From assembly GCF_009498295.1 (NCBI RefSeq), contig NZ_CP040813.1, positions 1,309,001-1,373,000 of the forward strand: a DNA stretch of 64,000 bases, in the 5' to 3' direction. Below the pieces are notes generated by a model that saw only the letters and a program-made list of their open reading frames with translations, ran no database searches and was not told where the DNA came from. Position numbers and translations under genes: made by a program. The stretch comes from Oceanihabitans sp. IOP_32. GTDB taxonomy: Bacteria > Bacteroidota > Bacteroidia > Flavobacteriales > Flavobacteriaceae. Numbering within the stretch: position 1 is the stretch's first letter; the number at the start of each line of letters is the position of its first letter. Shown here one piece after another: positions 54,223-63,790 of the stretch.

Positions 54223-56250
54223 TCAATCATTATACCTATTAATCCAAGCCAAAGTATGCGCCACCTTACTAATTAAATTACTAGGTTTTCTGGCAATACC
54301 ATGGGCAGCACCTGGGATTTCTACTAAAACCGTTTCTATTTTTCGCAATTTTAGAGCATGGTATAATTGTTTGGCTTCGCTTGGCGGGGTTCGCAAATCT
54401 TCCATACCTACCATGAGCATGGTTGGAGTTTCAATATTGCCAACTAAAGATATTGGCGAAAACTTCCAATAGGTTTCAAAATTCTCCCAAGGTTGCCCAG
54501 GTAGACGCGTGTCGGCATAAGCATAATAATTATCGGCAACCAATGTTTTACTAATCCAATTTATAACGGGTTTTGTAACTACGGCAGCTTTAAAGCGGTT
54601 GTTTTTGCCAATCATCCAAGTGGTCATTATGCCACCTGCGCTACCGCCAGTAACATAAAGTTTGTTATTATCTACGATGCCTTTTTCAACTAAATAATCT
54701 ACGCCATCCATCACATCTATATAATCTTCGCCTGGGTAGTTATGGTATAATAAATTTGCAAATTCTTCGCCGTAACTCGTACTTCCACGTGGGTTTGGGT
54801 AGAATACCACATAACCATCGGCAGCGTATAATTGAATTTCTGCCGTAAAGCGGTCGCCATAGTTTAAAATAGGGCCACCATGATTTTCAACCAATAAAGG
54901 ATATTTTTTTGAGGGGTCGTAAAACGGTGGTTTTACAATCCAGCCTTGAAGATCTCGACCGTCGAAAGACGATTTATACCAAACTTCTTCGGTTGTTCCT
55001 AAGGTTCTAAAGGCTAAAACATCATCATTTAAACGGGTTATGCGATTAGCGACTTTTTTATTCTGAATAACAGCTAAATCCGCAGGATAATCTGGTGTAG
55101 ATTGTGTAAACGCAATAACGCCATTTTTAGACACCGAATACGATCCCGATGCATAAGGACGCCCCAGTGTGGTGCCACCCATATTATCGGCATGCTTTGT
55201 TATTTTTCCTGAATTAGAAATATAGGCCACTTTAGAATTCCCTTTATCATCATAAGTAAAATATAAGCCTTTTCCGGAGCTGTCCCAAGAAATATTGTTC
55301 ACACTACGATCTAGATTGGTGGATAAAACACGTCTTTTACTACCATCAACATTCATGATATTCAATTTTGTGGTTTGAAAGGCTTGCATTTTGTCTTCGT
55401 AAGATAAAAAAGCAATGGTTTTTCCGTCGGGTGAAACTTTAGGTGAGTAATCTGGCCCGTTTTGAGTGGTAAGCGCGGTAATTGCTCTTGTATTTACATC
55501 GACTTTATACACTTCGCTGTTTCTAAACTCGTATTCCCAATTATCGCTTCTATTGCCAGAAAAATAAATGGTTTGTCCGTTTGGAGCAAACGAAAAGTTT
55601 CCGCTATGGTTAAAATTGCCAGAGGTGATTTGTCTAGGTGTTCCGCCGTCTGCTGGCATAGTGAAAATATGGGTAAATCCCGGTTCTAGATACCCTCTCC
55701 CATCGGCTTCATGCTTTAATCGGTCTGTTATTCTAACCGGTTTTGCCCAATTTGCACCTTTAGGTTTTGCGGGCATTTTTATAATTACTGGAGCTTCTTG
55801 CGGTACAAACATGGTAAATGCCAAGTGTTTTCCATCTGGCGACCAGGTTAATGAAGCTGGAGATTTTTCTAATTGAGACAGCTTTGCAATTTGCCCTGTA
55901 TTTACCCAATACATGTATAATTCTGATCCTGCTTCAGTCGTACTTGTAAACGCAATTCTATCGCCACTTGGCGACCATCGTGGCTGCGATTCGTTAACCT
56001 CTCTGGTGGTTAATTTACGGTGAGATGTGCCATCAGCATTTATAATCCACAGGTTGCCCTTAGGTTCATCCGTCATAATATCAAAACCGTTTCTTTTGTA
56101 CACAATTTGTGTTCCGTTAGGTGAAATTTGAGGATCTGATGCCCATTCCAATTCAAAAACATCTAAAGCTTGAAATGGCGTTTTTTCTATTTGAGAGAAA
56201 GAAAATTGGAAGCTTAAAGCCAAGAGTACTACATAAAATAACCGATACAT
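54223..56250 (-). CDS. S9-family prolyl oligopeptidase (dipeptidyl peptidase-like)
   Basis: 675 residues: signal peptide (ending FQFSFSQ), WD40-like beta-propeller built on repeated SPDG/SPNG turns (about 30-400), then an alpha/beta hydrolase domain. The catalytic triad can be placed: serine in VTGGSAGGIMTTWM, aspartate in MVGMEDLRTPPSE and histidine in IPGAAHGIA near the end. Exported peptidase, probably periplasmic, acting on oligopeptides. Convergent with none; the small lipoprotein gene follows on the same strand. Confidence 0.92.
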   Translation of the reverse strand: MYRLFYVVLLALSFQFSFSQIEKTPFQALDVFELEWASDPQISPNGTQIVYKRNGFDIMTDEPKGNLWIINADGTSHRKLTTREVNESQPRWSPSGDRIAFTSTTEAGSELYMYWVNTGQIAKLSQLEKSPASLTWSPDGKHLAFTMFVPQEAPVIIKMPAKPKGANWAKPVRITDRLKHEADGRGYLEPGFTHIFTMPADGGTPRQITSGNFNHSGNFSFAPNGQTIYFSGNRSDNWEYEFRNSEVYKVDVNTRAITALTTQNGPDYSPKVSPDGKTIAFLSYEDKMQAFQTTKLNIMNVDGSKRRVLSTNLDRSVNNISWDSSGKGLYFTYDDKGNSKVAYISNSGKITKHADNMGGTTLGRPYASGSYSVSKNGVIAFTQSTPDYPADLAVIQNKKVANRITRLNDDVLAFRTLGTTEEVWYKSSFDGRDLQGWIVKPPFYDPSKKYPLLVENHGGPILNYGDRFTAEIQLYAADGYVVFYPNPRGSTSYGEEFANLLYHNYPGEDYIDVMDGVDYLVEKGIVDNNKLYVTGGSAGGIMTTWMIGKNNRFKAAVVTKPVINWISKTLVADNYYAYADTRLPGQPWENFETYWKFSPISLVGNIETPTMLMVGMEDLRTPPSEAKQLYHALKLRKIETVLVEIPGAAHGIARKPSNLISKVAHTLAWINRYND

Positions 56251-56327
56251 AACGACGCGTTTAAAAATTAAAACGGGAAGTTAGTAATTTTAAAAATATA
56301 ATACCAAATATGCGATTAAATTAATAT

Positions 56328-56984
56328 TTATAGCGCTTTCAAATAGAGATTTTTCGCTACGTTTTGAGAAACCACCATTTCGGTGTTGTGTAATTTTATT
56401 TTAACCGATTTATCAAAAGGTTCTTTATGAAGAACCTCTATAGTGGTGCCCAATCCAATATTATTGCTGTCTAAATACTTCAAAAAATTTGAAGAGGTAT
56501 CGACTACACCAATACATTGGTACGTGGTGCCAATCTCAGACTGCGCCAAGGTAATTTTATCAATGGTTTTAAAATTCCCGTGTTTATCTGGAATCGGGTC
56601 GCCATGGGGATCGCGGGTAGGATATTCTAAAAAGGCATCCAACTCGTTAATCAATTTTTCAGATTTTATATGCTCTAAATGCTCGGCAACATCATGCACC
56701 TCATCCCAAGAAAAATTGAGTTTTTCTACCAAAAAAACCTCCCAAAGTCGGTGTTTTCTAACAATATTTACCGCAATACGCTTTCCTTTCTCAGTTAAAA
56801 CCGCACCTTGATACTTTTTGTAATTGAGATACTCTTTGTCGGCAAGTTTTTTAACCATATCGGTAACAGAAGATGCTTTGGTATCTAAGGCCTCGGCAAT
56901 GGCATTGGTATTAACCGTTTCTTTGCCGTATTTACCAAGATGATAAATGGCTTTAATATAATTTTCTTCTGTTAGTGTGATCAT
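56328..56984 (-). CDS. DtxR/MntR-family metal-dependent repressor
   Basis: 218 residues. An N-terminal winged helix (about 1-70: TEENYIKAIYHLGKYGKETVNTNAIAEALD), then the metal-binding and dimer domain with EVHDVAEHLEHIKSEKLINELD, and a C-terminal FeoA/SH3-like domain (about 145-218). It senses Mn2+ or Fe2+ and represses uptake genes. The start has an unusually good ribosome site, AAGGAG, 5 bases before the ATG. It is divergent from the TonB receptor gene, and a DtxR-like palindrome sits between them. Confidence 0.93.
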   Translation of the reverse strand: MITLTEENYIKAIYHLGKYGKETVNTNAIAEALDTKASSVTDMVKKLADKEYLNYKKYQGAVLTEKGKRIAVNIVRKHRLWEVFLVEKLNFSWDEVHDVAEHLEHIKSEKLINELDAFLEYPTRDPHGDPIPDKHGNFKTIDKITLAQSEIGTTYQCIGVVDTSSNFLKYLDSNNIGLGTTIEVLHKEPFDKSVKIKLHNTEMVVSQNVAKNLYLKAL

Positions 56985-57003
56985 CTCCTTAAGTATATGT
57001 TAG

Positions 57004-57011
57004 CAAAGATA
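57004..57011 (-). promoter_or_regulatory. predicted -7 promoter box of the repressor gene
   Basis: On the minus strand TATCTTTG, a TAnnTTTG match, 19 bases before the repressor start codon. Confidence 0.4.
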
Positions 57012-57031
57012 AAGTTAAACTTTTTAATAAA

Positions 57032-57057
57032 ATATTTTTAGGCTAATCTAAAAATAT
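57032..57057. promoter_or_regulatory. DtxR-type operator
   Basis: Perfect 10-base arms ATATTTTTAG/CTAAAAATAT around GCTAAT; core TTTAGGCTAATCTAAA closely follows the DtxR/IdeR pattern TTAGGTTAGCCTAA. It lies between two divergent promoters and next to a TATATTTG box (57061-57068), so it probably allows metal-bound repressor to shut off the TonB receptor and itself. Confidence 0.7.
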
Positions 57058-57060
57058 ATT

Positions 57061-57068
57061 TATATTTG
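57061..57068 (+). promoter_or_regulatory. predicted -7 promoter box of the TonB receptor gene
   Basis: TATATTTG, exact TAnnTTTG match, 17 bases before the start codon and 3 bases beyond the operator, so repressor binding should block it. Confidence 0.5.
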
Positions 57069-57085
57069 CATAAAAACTAATTAAG

Positions 57086-59338
57086 ATGAAACTAATTACC
57101 TTAGCGATAGTGTTATTTAGCTTAAATATTCATGCACAAGATTATTATAAAATTAAAGGTCGAGTTACTCACGAAAACGAAGCTTTGCCTTATGTAAACG
57201 TTTATATTAAAAATTCCAGCACCGGCACAACCACAGATGATGATGGTTATTTTACACTAAGTCGCATTCCAGCGGGTAATTTTGACATTACAGCATCGTT
57301 TGTAGGGTTTAAAACCCAAACAAAAGCGGTAAAAGTGTCTTCAAATATTAATAAGCTAGTATTTGATTTGGAATACGACAATGCTTTAGATGAAGTTGTG
57401 GTTACAGGAACGCTTAAGCCGGTAAGCCGTTTAGAAAGCGCCGTGCCAGTTGAGGTCTATTCGCCCGCATTTTTCAACAAAAACCCGACGCCAAATATTT
57501 TTGAAGCCTTACAAAATGTGAACGGTGTGCGTCCGCAAATAAATTGTAGCGTTTGTAATACGGGCGACATTCATATTAACGGTTTAGAAGGGCCATATAC
57601 TTTGGTGCTAATAGATGGCATGCCAATTGTAAGCGGTTTATCTACGGTTTACGGCCTGTCTGGTATTCCAAATCCTTTAATTGAACAGGTTGAAATTGTA
57701 AAAGGTCCCGCCTCTACACTTTATGGTAGTGAGGCTGTTGGTGGCTTAATAAATATTATTACTAAACTACCAGAAAACGCACCCATAGTTTTTGCCGATA
57801 GCCATGTTACTGGATGGGGAGAAGTTAATGTAGATGCTGGTTTTAAAGCTAAAGTAGGCGACAAGGCCACCTTATTATTTGGTACTAATTATTTTAATTA
57901 CAGTAATAAAATAGATAATAACAACGATAATTTTACAGATGTCACCCTACAAGATAGAATCTCGATTTTTAATAAATGGGATTTTAAACGCAAAGAAAAC
58001 CGAACATTATCGCTTGCTGCCCGTTATTTTTACGAAGACCGCTGGGGTGGAGAAATGCAATGGAACCCGAGTTTTAGAGGGAGCGACGAAGTTTATGGCG
58101 AAAGTATTTACACCTCGCGCTACGAGGTTTTTGGTAAATACCAATTACCAGTTGATGAAAGTATAAATTTTGAATTCTCCTACTCAGACCACGATCAAAA
58201 TTCTGTATATGGCGACACCCCTTACTTAGCAGAACAACGTATCGCTTTTGGGCAAATGCTTTGGGATAAATCCTTGAAAAATCACGATCTTTTGTTTGGT
58301 GTAGCGGCGCGTTACAACTTTTATGACGATAATACTACGGCTACTATTACAGCAGACGAAGCAACCATTCCTTCTATTTTTGTTCAAGATGAAATCAAGT
58401 TATCTGAAAAACAAAATGTGCTTCTGGGCTTGCGTTACGATTATGATAATCGCCATGGCTCGATTGTCACACCAAGAATTGCTTATAAATTTAAACCTAC
58501 AAAAACCGATATTATTCGATTAAATGCCGGTACTGGATTTAGAGTGGTTAACTTATTTACAGAAGAACATGCCGCATTAACAGGAGCGCGTGATGTTATT
58601 ATTGAAGAAGCTTTAGACCCAGAACAGTCATATAATGTAAATTTAAATTATTTGAAGAAGCTGTACACCAAAAAAGGCATGATTTTTACGTTCGATGCCT
58701 CGGCGTGGTACACTTATTTCACCAATGCCATTATCCCAGATTACGATACCAACCCCAATCAAATTATTTATGCTAATCTCGATGGTAATTCAGTATCACA
58801 GGGCATAAGTTTAAATATAGATGCTGTTTTAGGTAGCGGTATTAGTGGTTCCATTGGAGCCACACTGCAAGAGGTTTCGCAAACTGAAAATGATATTAAA
58901 TCTCGACAAATATTAACCGAAAAATTTACGGCTACTTGGGCATTATCGTATAAGCACTATCCCACCCATTTAACTTTAGATTATACGGGGAACCTTTACG
59001 GTCCTATGCGCTTGCCAATTTTAGGTGAGCTAGACCCAAGAGATGAATACTCGCCAACTTGGAGCATTCAAAATATACAACTGACTTATGATGGGTTTAA
59101 TAATTTTGAAATTTATGGTGGCGTTAAAAACCTTTTAAATTGGACACCAAACAAAGGCAACCCCTTTATTATTGCTCGTGCAGACGATCCATTTGATAAA
59201 AATGTAGATTTTGATGCCAACGGCAATGTGCTTGCCACCCCAAATAATCCTTACGCCTTAACTTTCGATCCCTCATATATTTACGGGCCAAATCAAGGCA
59301 TTCGTGCGTTTTTAGGATTACGGTATACTTTAAAATAA
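57086..59338 (+). CDS. TonB-dependent receptor, metal-regulated
   Basis: 750 residues. Signal peptide to about 17 (LNIHAQD), then a carboxypeptidase-regulatory-like domain (about 22-105), the plug with ENAPVEVYSP-like start and INGLEGPYTLVLIDGMPIVSG, and an outer-membrane barrel ending in RAFLGLRYTLK. The plug contains two cysteines in CSVCNTGD. It is controlled by a DtxR-like box and followed by a TroABCD transporter, so it probably imports a metal or metal chelate. Similar to colicin-type/siderophore receptors; the exact ligand is not known. Confidence 0.9.
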   Translation: MKLITLAIVLFSLNIHAQDYYKIKGRVTHENEALPYVNVYIKNSSTGTTTDDDGYFTLSRIPAGNFDITASFVGFKTQTKAVKVSSNINKLVFDLEYDNALDEVVVTGTLKPVSRLESAVPVEVYSPAFFNKNPTPNIFEALQNVNGVRPQINCSVCNTGDIHINGLEGPYTLVLIDGMPIVSGLSTVYGLSGIPNPLIEQVEIVKGPASTLYGSEAVGGLINIITKLPENAPIVFADSHVTGWGEVNVDAGFKAKVGDKATLLFGTNYFNYSNKIDNNNDNFTDVTLQDRISIFNKWDFKRKENRTLSLAARYFYEDRWGGEMQWNPSFRGSDEVYGESIYTSRYEVFGKYQLPVDESINFEFSYSDHDQNSVYGDTPYLAEQRIAFGQMLWDKSLKNHDLLFGVAARYNFYDDNTTATITADEATIPSIFVQDEIKLSEKQNVLLGLRYDYDNRHGSIVTPRIAYKFKPTKTDIIRLNAGTGFRVVNLFTEEHAALTGARDVIIEEALDPEQSYNVNLNYLKKLYTKKGMIFTFDASAWYTYFTNAIIPDYDTNPNQIIYANLDGNSVSQGISLNIDAVLGSGISGSIGATLQEVSQTENDIKSRQILTEKFTATWALSYKHYPTHLTLDYTGNLYGPMRLPILGELDPRDEYSPTWSIQNIQLTYDGFNNFEIYGGVKNLLNWTPNKGNPFIIARADDPFDKNVDFDANGNVLATPNNPYALTFDPSYIYGPNQGIRAFLGLRYTLK

Positions 59339-59576
59339 AAACATTAGAGATTGAAATGCATTCGGTAATAAGCCTATCACCCCGAATAAGACAAGACAAA
59401 GAATTCCATTATTATAAGATGTCTCGTTATTCATTTGGTACGCTTCAATTGATTAGAACACAACCCGAAAATCTTACAAAAATTAAATTAGAACCCTTGT
59501 AAATAAGGGTGTTTGGATTTAAAATCAATAAAAAAACCACTAAATTTTAGTACCTTCGTAAATTAAATTTAGAGGA

Positions 59577-60482
59577 ATGAAAAAAATAGTTTTTATACTG
59601 CTAATTGCTAGCACTATTATTAGCTGTAAAACTGATAAAAAAGAAAACGGAAAACTTAATATTGTTACCACAACAACCATGATTACCGATTTGGTAAAAA
59701 ATATTGGTGGCGACTATATCAATATTGAAGGTTTAATGGGTAGTGGCGTCGATCCGCACCTTTATAAAGCGAGCGAAGGCGATGTTACCAAACTTGTAAA
59801 TGCCGATATTATTTTTTACAACGGTTTACATCTTGAAGGTAAATTAGTTGATGTTTTTGAAAAAATGAAAAGCAAATCACCCATTGCTTTAGCTGAAGAG
59901 ATTGATAAAAGCACCTTAATAGGTTCTGAATATTTTGGGTCGAATTTCGATCCACACGTATGGTTTAATATTGAATATTATAAGCAGTTTGCCAGGAAGG
60001 TAACAACAGTGCTATCAGAAAAAGATCCAAAAAACGCCAATAATTATATTGAAAACCAAAACCAATATCTAGCAAAATTAGATAGGCTACAAGAAAACAT
60101 TAAAACGACTATTGAAACGCTTCCAAAGGAAAAAAGAATATTAGTGACAGCACATGATGCCTTTAATTATTTTGGGAAAAATTACGGTTTCGAAGTGGTT
60201 GGTTTACAAGGTTTATCGACTGCCACTGAAGCTGGTGTAAAGGATGTTCAAAGATTAGCGGCATTCATTATCGAAAAAAACGTAAAAGCTATTTTTGTAG
60301 AAAGCTCGGTGCCAAGGCGCACAATAGAAGCCCTACAAGCCGCAGTAAACTCCAAAGGCCATGACGTAAAAATTGGAGGCACCTTATATTCTGATGCTTT
60401 AGGAAACGAAGGTACTTTAGAAGGCACCTATATTGGTATGTTCGAGTATAATGTGAATACGATTATAAACGCTTTAAAGTAA
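59577..60482 (+). CDS. metal ABC transporter substrate-binding lipoprotein (TroA/ZnuA family)
   Basis: 301 residues. Signal with lipobox ASTIISCKT (C17). Metal ligands of the cluster A-I family are in place: the histidine in GSGVDPHLYKAS, the histidine in NFDPHVWFNI, the histidine in LVTAHDAFNYFGKNYGF and an acidic residue near LYSDALGNEG. Such proteins bind Mn2+, Zn2+ or Fe2+ and pass them to the permease. The DtxR/MntR regulator nearby favours Mn or Fe over Zn. It precedes the ATPase and permease genes, separated by 294 bases. Confidence 0.9.
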   Translation: MKKIVFILLIASTIISCKTDKKENGKLNIVTTTTMITDLVKNIGGDYINIEGLMGSGVDPHLYKASEGDVTKLVNADIIFYNGLHLEGKLVDVFEKMKSKSPIALAEEIDKSTLIGSEYFGSNFDPHVWFNIEYYKQFARKVTTVLSEKDPKNANNYIENQNQYLAKLDRLQENIKTTIETLPKEKRILVTAHDAFNYFGKNYGFEVVGLQGLSTATEAGVKDVQRLAAFIIEKNVKAIFVESSVPRRTIEALQAAVNSKGHDVKIGGTLYSDALGNEGTLEGTYIGMFEYNVNTIINALK

Positions 60483-60776
60483 GTTTTTAATCACTGTCAC
60501 AGTTTTCAATGTTCACTCAAATTAAAAAGAGTATCGCATAATAAATGAAAGATAGCAGAACAGAAAGTCCCTATCTCGGACCCAGTCCGAATCATCAATC
60601 TGCAGAAATAATGAACGAAGGAATGGAGATGCGAAACGAAGTTTCAAGAACGTTAAGCCGAGAGTGAATGATCCGCAGGAATTTCCTCAGATTGAAATGA
60701 TCTTTTGGCTTGGTTTATCCTGAGCGTAGTCGAAGGGTTTTGCATCAAGGCAAAATGAACATTAAAAACATAAAAG
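60483..60776. repeat. 294-bp intergenic region with dispersed-repeat fragment
   Basis: Between the substrate-binding and ATPase genes. It holds a repeat-like segment including TCCTGAGCGTAGTCGAAGG, a motif widespread in Bacteroidota intergenic DNA, beside AACGTTAAGCCGAGAGTGAA. Short frames here have no coding character. It may split the transport operon into two transcripts. Confidence 0.5.
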
Positions 60777-61514
60777 ATGAAACAAAAAACAGCAATAAAA
60801 GTAGACGATCTAACCGTGGCTTACAATTACAAACCCGTACTTTGGGATATCGATTTAGAAATCCCAGAAGGTGTACTTATGGCTATTGTAGGACCAAACG
60901 GCGCGGGAAAATCTACGCTTATAAAAGCAATTTTGGGTATTTTAAAACCCATTGCCGGAAGTGTTAGTATTTTCGGAAAACCTTATGAAAAGCAACGCCA
61001 TCTCGTCGCTTATGTACCACAAAAAGGAAGTGTAGATTGGGATTTCCCAACCACAGCACTAGATGTTGTGATGATGGGAACTTACGGCAGTTTAGGTTGG
61101 ATAAAACGGCCCAAGGAAAAAGAAAAAAAGGCAGCACTCGAAGCTTTAGAAAAAGTAGGGATGCTGGCTTTTAAAAATAGGCAGATAAGTCAGCTTTCTG
61201 GCGGACAACAACAGCGCATATTCTTGGCAAGAGCCCTAGTACAAAACGCCTCTATTTATTTTATGGACGAGCCGTTTCAAGGTGTAGATGCCACAACAGA
61301 AATAGCTATTATCAACATTTTAAAGGAATTACGAAAAGCTGGAAAAACCGTTATTGTCGTGCATCACGATTTACAAACTGTTCCAGAATATTTTGATTGG
61401 GTTACCTTTTTAAATGTAAAAAAAATTGCCACAGGTCCTATTAAAGATATTTTTAACGACGATAATTTAACCAAAACCTATGGTATTAATTATAAAGTAA
61501 GTGTTCAGGAGTAA
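60777..61514 (+). CDS. metal ABC transporter ATP-binding protein (TroB/MntB family)
   Basis: 245 residues. Walker [10 protein letters not shown] near residue 40, signature [15 protein letters not shown] near 140-154, and Walker [14 protein letters not shown] near 161, ending with the switch histidine in VVHHDL. It energises the two permeases that follow; its stop overlaps the first permease start (TAATG). Confidence 0.94.
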   Translation: MKQKTAIKVDDLTVAYNYKPVLWDIDLEIPEGVLMAIVGPNGAGKSTLIKAILGILKPIAGSVSIFGKPYEKQRHLVAYVPQKGSVDWDFPTTALDVVMMGTYGSLGWIKRPKEKEKKAALEALEKVGMLAFKNRQISQLSGGQQQRIFLARALVQNASIYFMDEPFQGVDATTEIAIINILKELRKAGKTVIVVHHDLQTVPEYFDWVTFLNVKKIATGPIKDIFNDDNLTKTYGINYKVSVQE

Positions 61515-62635
61515 TGAATTTACAAGACTATTTTTCTTTAGTATTTAGTGATTATACACTTAGAACCATCACGCTAGGCACAGCTATTTTAGGTGCTGTA
61601 ACAGGTATGCTTGGTAGCTTTGCTGTATTGCGTAAACAAAGCCTTTTGGGCGATGCCATTTCTCATGCGGCTTTACCAGGTATTGCTATTGCTTTTTTAA
61701 TTACTGGTACAAAAGACACGAATGTACTGCTTTTAGGTGCTTTGGTAAGTGGTTTAATTGGAACGTTTTGGATTAGAGGTATTATCACCAAAACGCATCT
61801 AAAGTCGGATACGGCTTTGGGTTTAATCTTATCGCTATTCTTTGGCTTCGGAATATTACTACTCACCTTCATACAGAAACAACCCAACGCCAATCAAGCG
61901 GGTTTAGATAAGTATCTATTTGGTCAAGCAGCCACACTAGTTGAACGCGATGTTTGGCTTATGGCTATTGTTACAGGAATATGTGTCTTGGTACTATTGC
62001 TTTTTTGGAAAGAGTTTAAAATGCTCTTGTTCGATGCCGATTATACAAAAACCCTAGGTTTTAATACCAAATTCATTGATGTTTTAATCACTTCTTTTAT
62101 TGTTTTAGCTATTGTTTTAGGCTTGCAAACAGTGGGTGTGGTTTTAATGAGTGCCATGCTTTTAGCTCCAGCTGCTGCGGCTAGACAATGGACAAACAGT
62201 TTGAGCACCATGGTTTTTCTTGCGGCTATTTTTGGAGCGTTTTCTGGAGTTTTTGGCACAGCCATTAGCGCCAGTCAAAACAATTTATCTACAGGCCCTG
62301 TTATTGTTTTAGTGGCCTCTGTTTTTGTTATATTTTCATTTATTTTTTCACCCAGTCGTGGTTTATTATTTAAGCAAATTCGTTTTAGAAATAACAGACG
62401 GGATTTAGAACTTCATAAAACATTAGCCTTCATGTATCATATTGCAGAAACACACGATAACATTTCACATCCCCACGCCATTAAAATATTGAATAATTTT
62501 CAGGGGTATACCCGAGGAACCCTTCAAAAGCTAGTCAAAAAAAATTATGTTACACTTGACGGGAATATGTGGAGTTTAACTGAAGAAGGCTTTAAGACTG
62601 CTGCTAATTTATACACTCAAAAAACTCATGAATAG
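61514..62635 (+). CDS. metal ABC transporter permease with C-terminal winged-helix-like domain
   Basis: 373 residues. Residues 1 to about 285 are an ABC-3 permease with eight or nine membrane helices and the GSFAVLRKQSLLGDAISHAALPGIA signature. The last ~85 residues (FMYHIAETHDNISHPHAIKI... to the end) are soluble and look like a DtxR-type winged helix with a GYTRGTLQKLVKKNYVTLDGNMWSLTEEG pattern. Usual family members end near 285. It overlaps the next permease by 8 bases. Confidence 0.88.
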   Translation: MNLQDYFSLVFSDYTLRTITLGTAILGAVTGMLGSFAVLRKQSLLGDAISHAALPGIAIAFLITGTKDTNVLLLGALVSGLIGTFWIRGIITKTHLKSDTALGLILSLFFGFGILLLTFIQKQPNANQAGLDKYLFGQAATLVERDVWLMAIVTGICVLVLLLFWKEFKMLLFDADYTKTLGFNTKFIDVLITSFIVLAIVLGLQTVGVVLMSAMLLAPAAAARQWTNSLSTMVFLAAIFGAFSGVFGTAISASQNNLSTGPVIVLVASVFVIFSFIFSPSRGLLFKQIRFRNNRRDLELHKTLAFMYHIAETHDNISHPHAIKILNNFQGYTRGTLQKLVKKNYVTLDGNMWSLTEEGFKTAANLYTQKTHE

Positions 62636-63788
62636 TGCGCAAATAGAAATACAATTAATTGCCAGTTTAGTGGCCGTGGCTTGCGCCATTCCAGGCGTGT
62701 TTTTAGTGCTACGTAAGATGGCTATGATTAGCGATGCCATAAGCCACTCCATTCTGCCGGGTATTGTTGTCGGTTTTTTTATAACCCAAGACCTCAACTC
62801 CCCATTACTTATTTTACTGGCCGCTTTAACCGGAATTATTACGGTTGTTTTGGTGGAGTATATTCAAAAAACAGGATTGGTAAAAGAAGATACAGCTATT
62901 GGCTTAGTCTTTCCAGCTTTGTTTAGTATCGGTGTGATCATGATTGCCAAAAACGCCAGCGACATTCATTTAGATGTAGATTCCGTTTTATTAGGTGAAT
63001 TAGCTTTTGCTCCTTTTGATAGATTACTTATTTCTGGTGTTGATGTAGGACCAAAATCACTTTGGGTTATTGGTAGTATTTTAATAGTAAGCATTTTGTT
63101 GTTATTGGCCTTTTTTAAAGAACTAAAAGTAAGCACCTTTGATGCTGGCTTAGCAGCCTCCATGGGGTTTTCGCCAGCTATAATTCATTACGGCCTCATG
63201 TCGGTTTCTTCAGTAACCATTGTTGGTGCTTTTGATGCGGTGGGCTCTATTTTAGTGGTAGCACTTATGATTGCCCCTGCCGCAACCGCCTATCTTTTAA
63301 CTACTAATTTAAAGAAAATGCTTGGGCTTGCCATAAGTTTTGGCGTTTTAGGTGCTATTTCTGGTTATTGGATTGCGCATTGGCTTGATGCTTCCATTGC
63401 GGGCTCGATAACCACCATGTTGGGTTTGTTTTTTTTAATGGTGTATTTATTTGCGCCCAGCAAAGGCATTATTGCGGTGCTTTACAGAGAAAAACAACAA
63501 CGCACAGAAGTCTCTCTAATAACTTTTTTACTGCATTTAAAAAATCATAATGAACTCGAAGAACGCCATGTAAAGCATTTAAACGAGCATATTAATTGGC
63601 AAAAAGTGCGATCAAAAACCGTTTTAGATTTGGCTCTAAAAAATAATATGATTGTCATTGAAAACCAGATCGTCTCGTTAACTAAAAAAGGCGACGATTT
63701 CACCTCACAAGCCATCGATTATATCATTACCAACGAAGATGCAAAAATAGAACACATGAAGGATGATTTCTTTTTGTTCAGAGGCTAA
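62628..63788 (+). CDS. second metal ABC transporter permease with C-terminal winged-helix-like domain
   Basis: 386 residues. Residues 1 to about 290 are an ABC-3 permease: PGVFLVLRKMAMISDAISHSILPGIV near the start and VGAFDAVGSILVVALMIAPAATAYLLT in the middle. The final ~95 residues are soluble (FLLHLKNHNELEERHVKHLNEHINWQK, then SKTVLDLALKNNMIVIENQIVSLTKKGDDF) and again resemble a winged helix. So both permeases carry this extension. Forms the membrane heterodimer with the previous gene. Confidence 0.88.
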   Translation: MNSAQIEIQLIASLVAVACAIPGVFLVLRKMAMISDAISHSILPGIVVGFFITQDLNSPLLILLAALTGIITVVLVEYIQKTGLVKEDTAIGLVFPALFSIGVIMIAKNASDIHLDVDSVLLGELAFAPFDRLLISGVDVGPKSLWVIGSILIVSILLLLAFFKELKVSTFDAGLAASMGFSPAIIHYGLMSVSSVTIVGAFDAVGSILVVALMIAPAATAYLLTTNLKKMLGLAISFGVLGAISGYWIAHWLDASIAGSITTMLGLFFLMVYLFAPSKGIIAVLYREKQQRTEVSLITFLLHLKNHNELEERHVKHLNEHINWQKVRSKTVLDLALKNNMIVIENQIVSLTKKGDDFTSQAIDYIITNEDAKIEHMKDDFFLFRG

Positions 63789-63790
63789 TG

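Noticed and set aside
59356-59502. 48-codon frame between the TonB receptor and the TroA-like gene.
   Set aside because: No domain, no hydrophobic pattern and no ribosome site; most likely chance.
60710-60967. 85-codon frame overlapping the ABC ATPase start.
   Set aside because: It overlaps the true ATPase gene in another frame and is rich in arginine and serine, typical of out-of-frame reading of a coding region.
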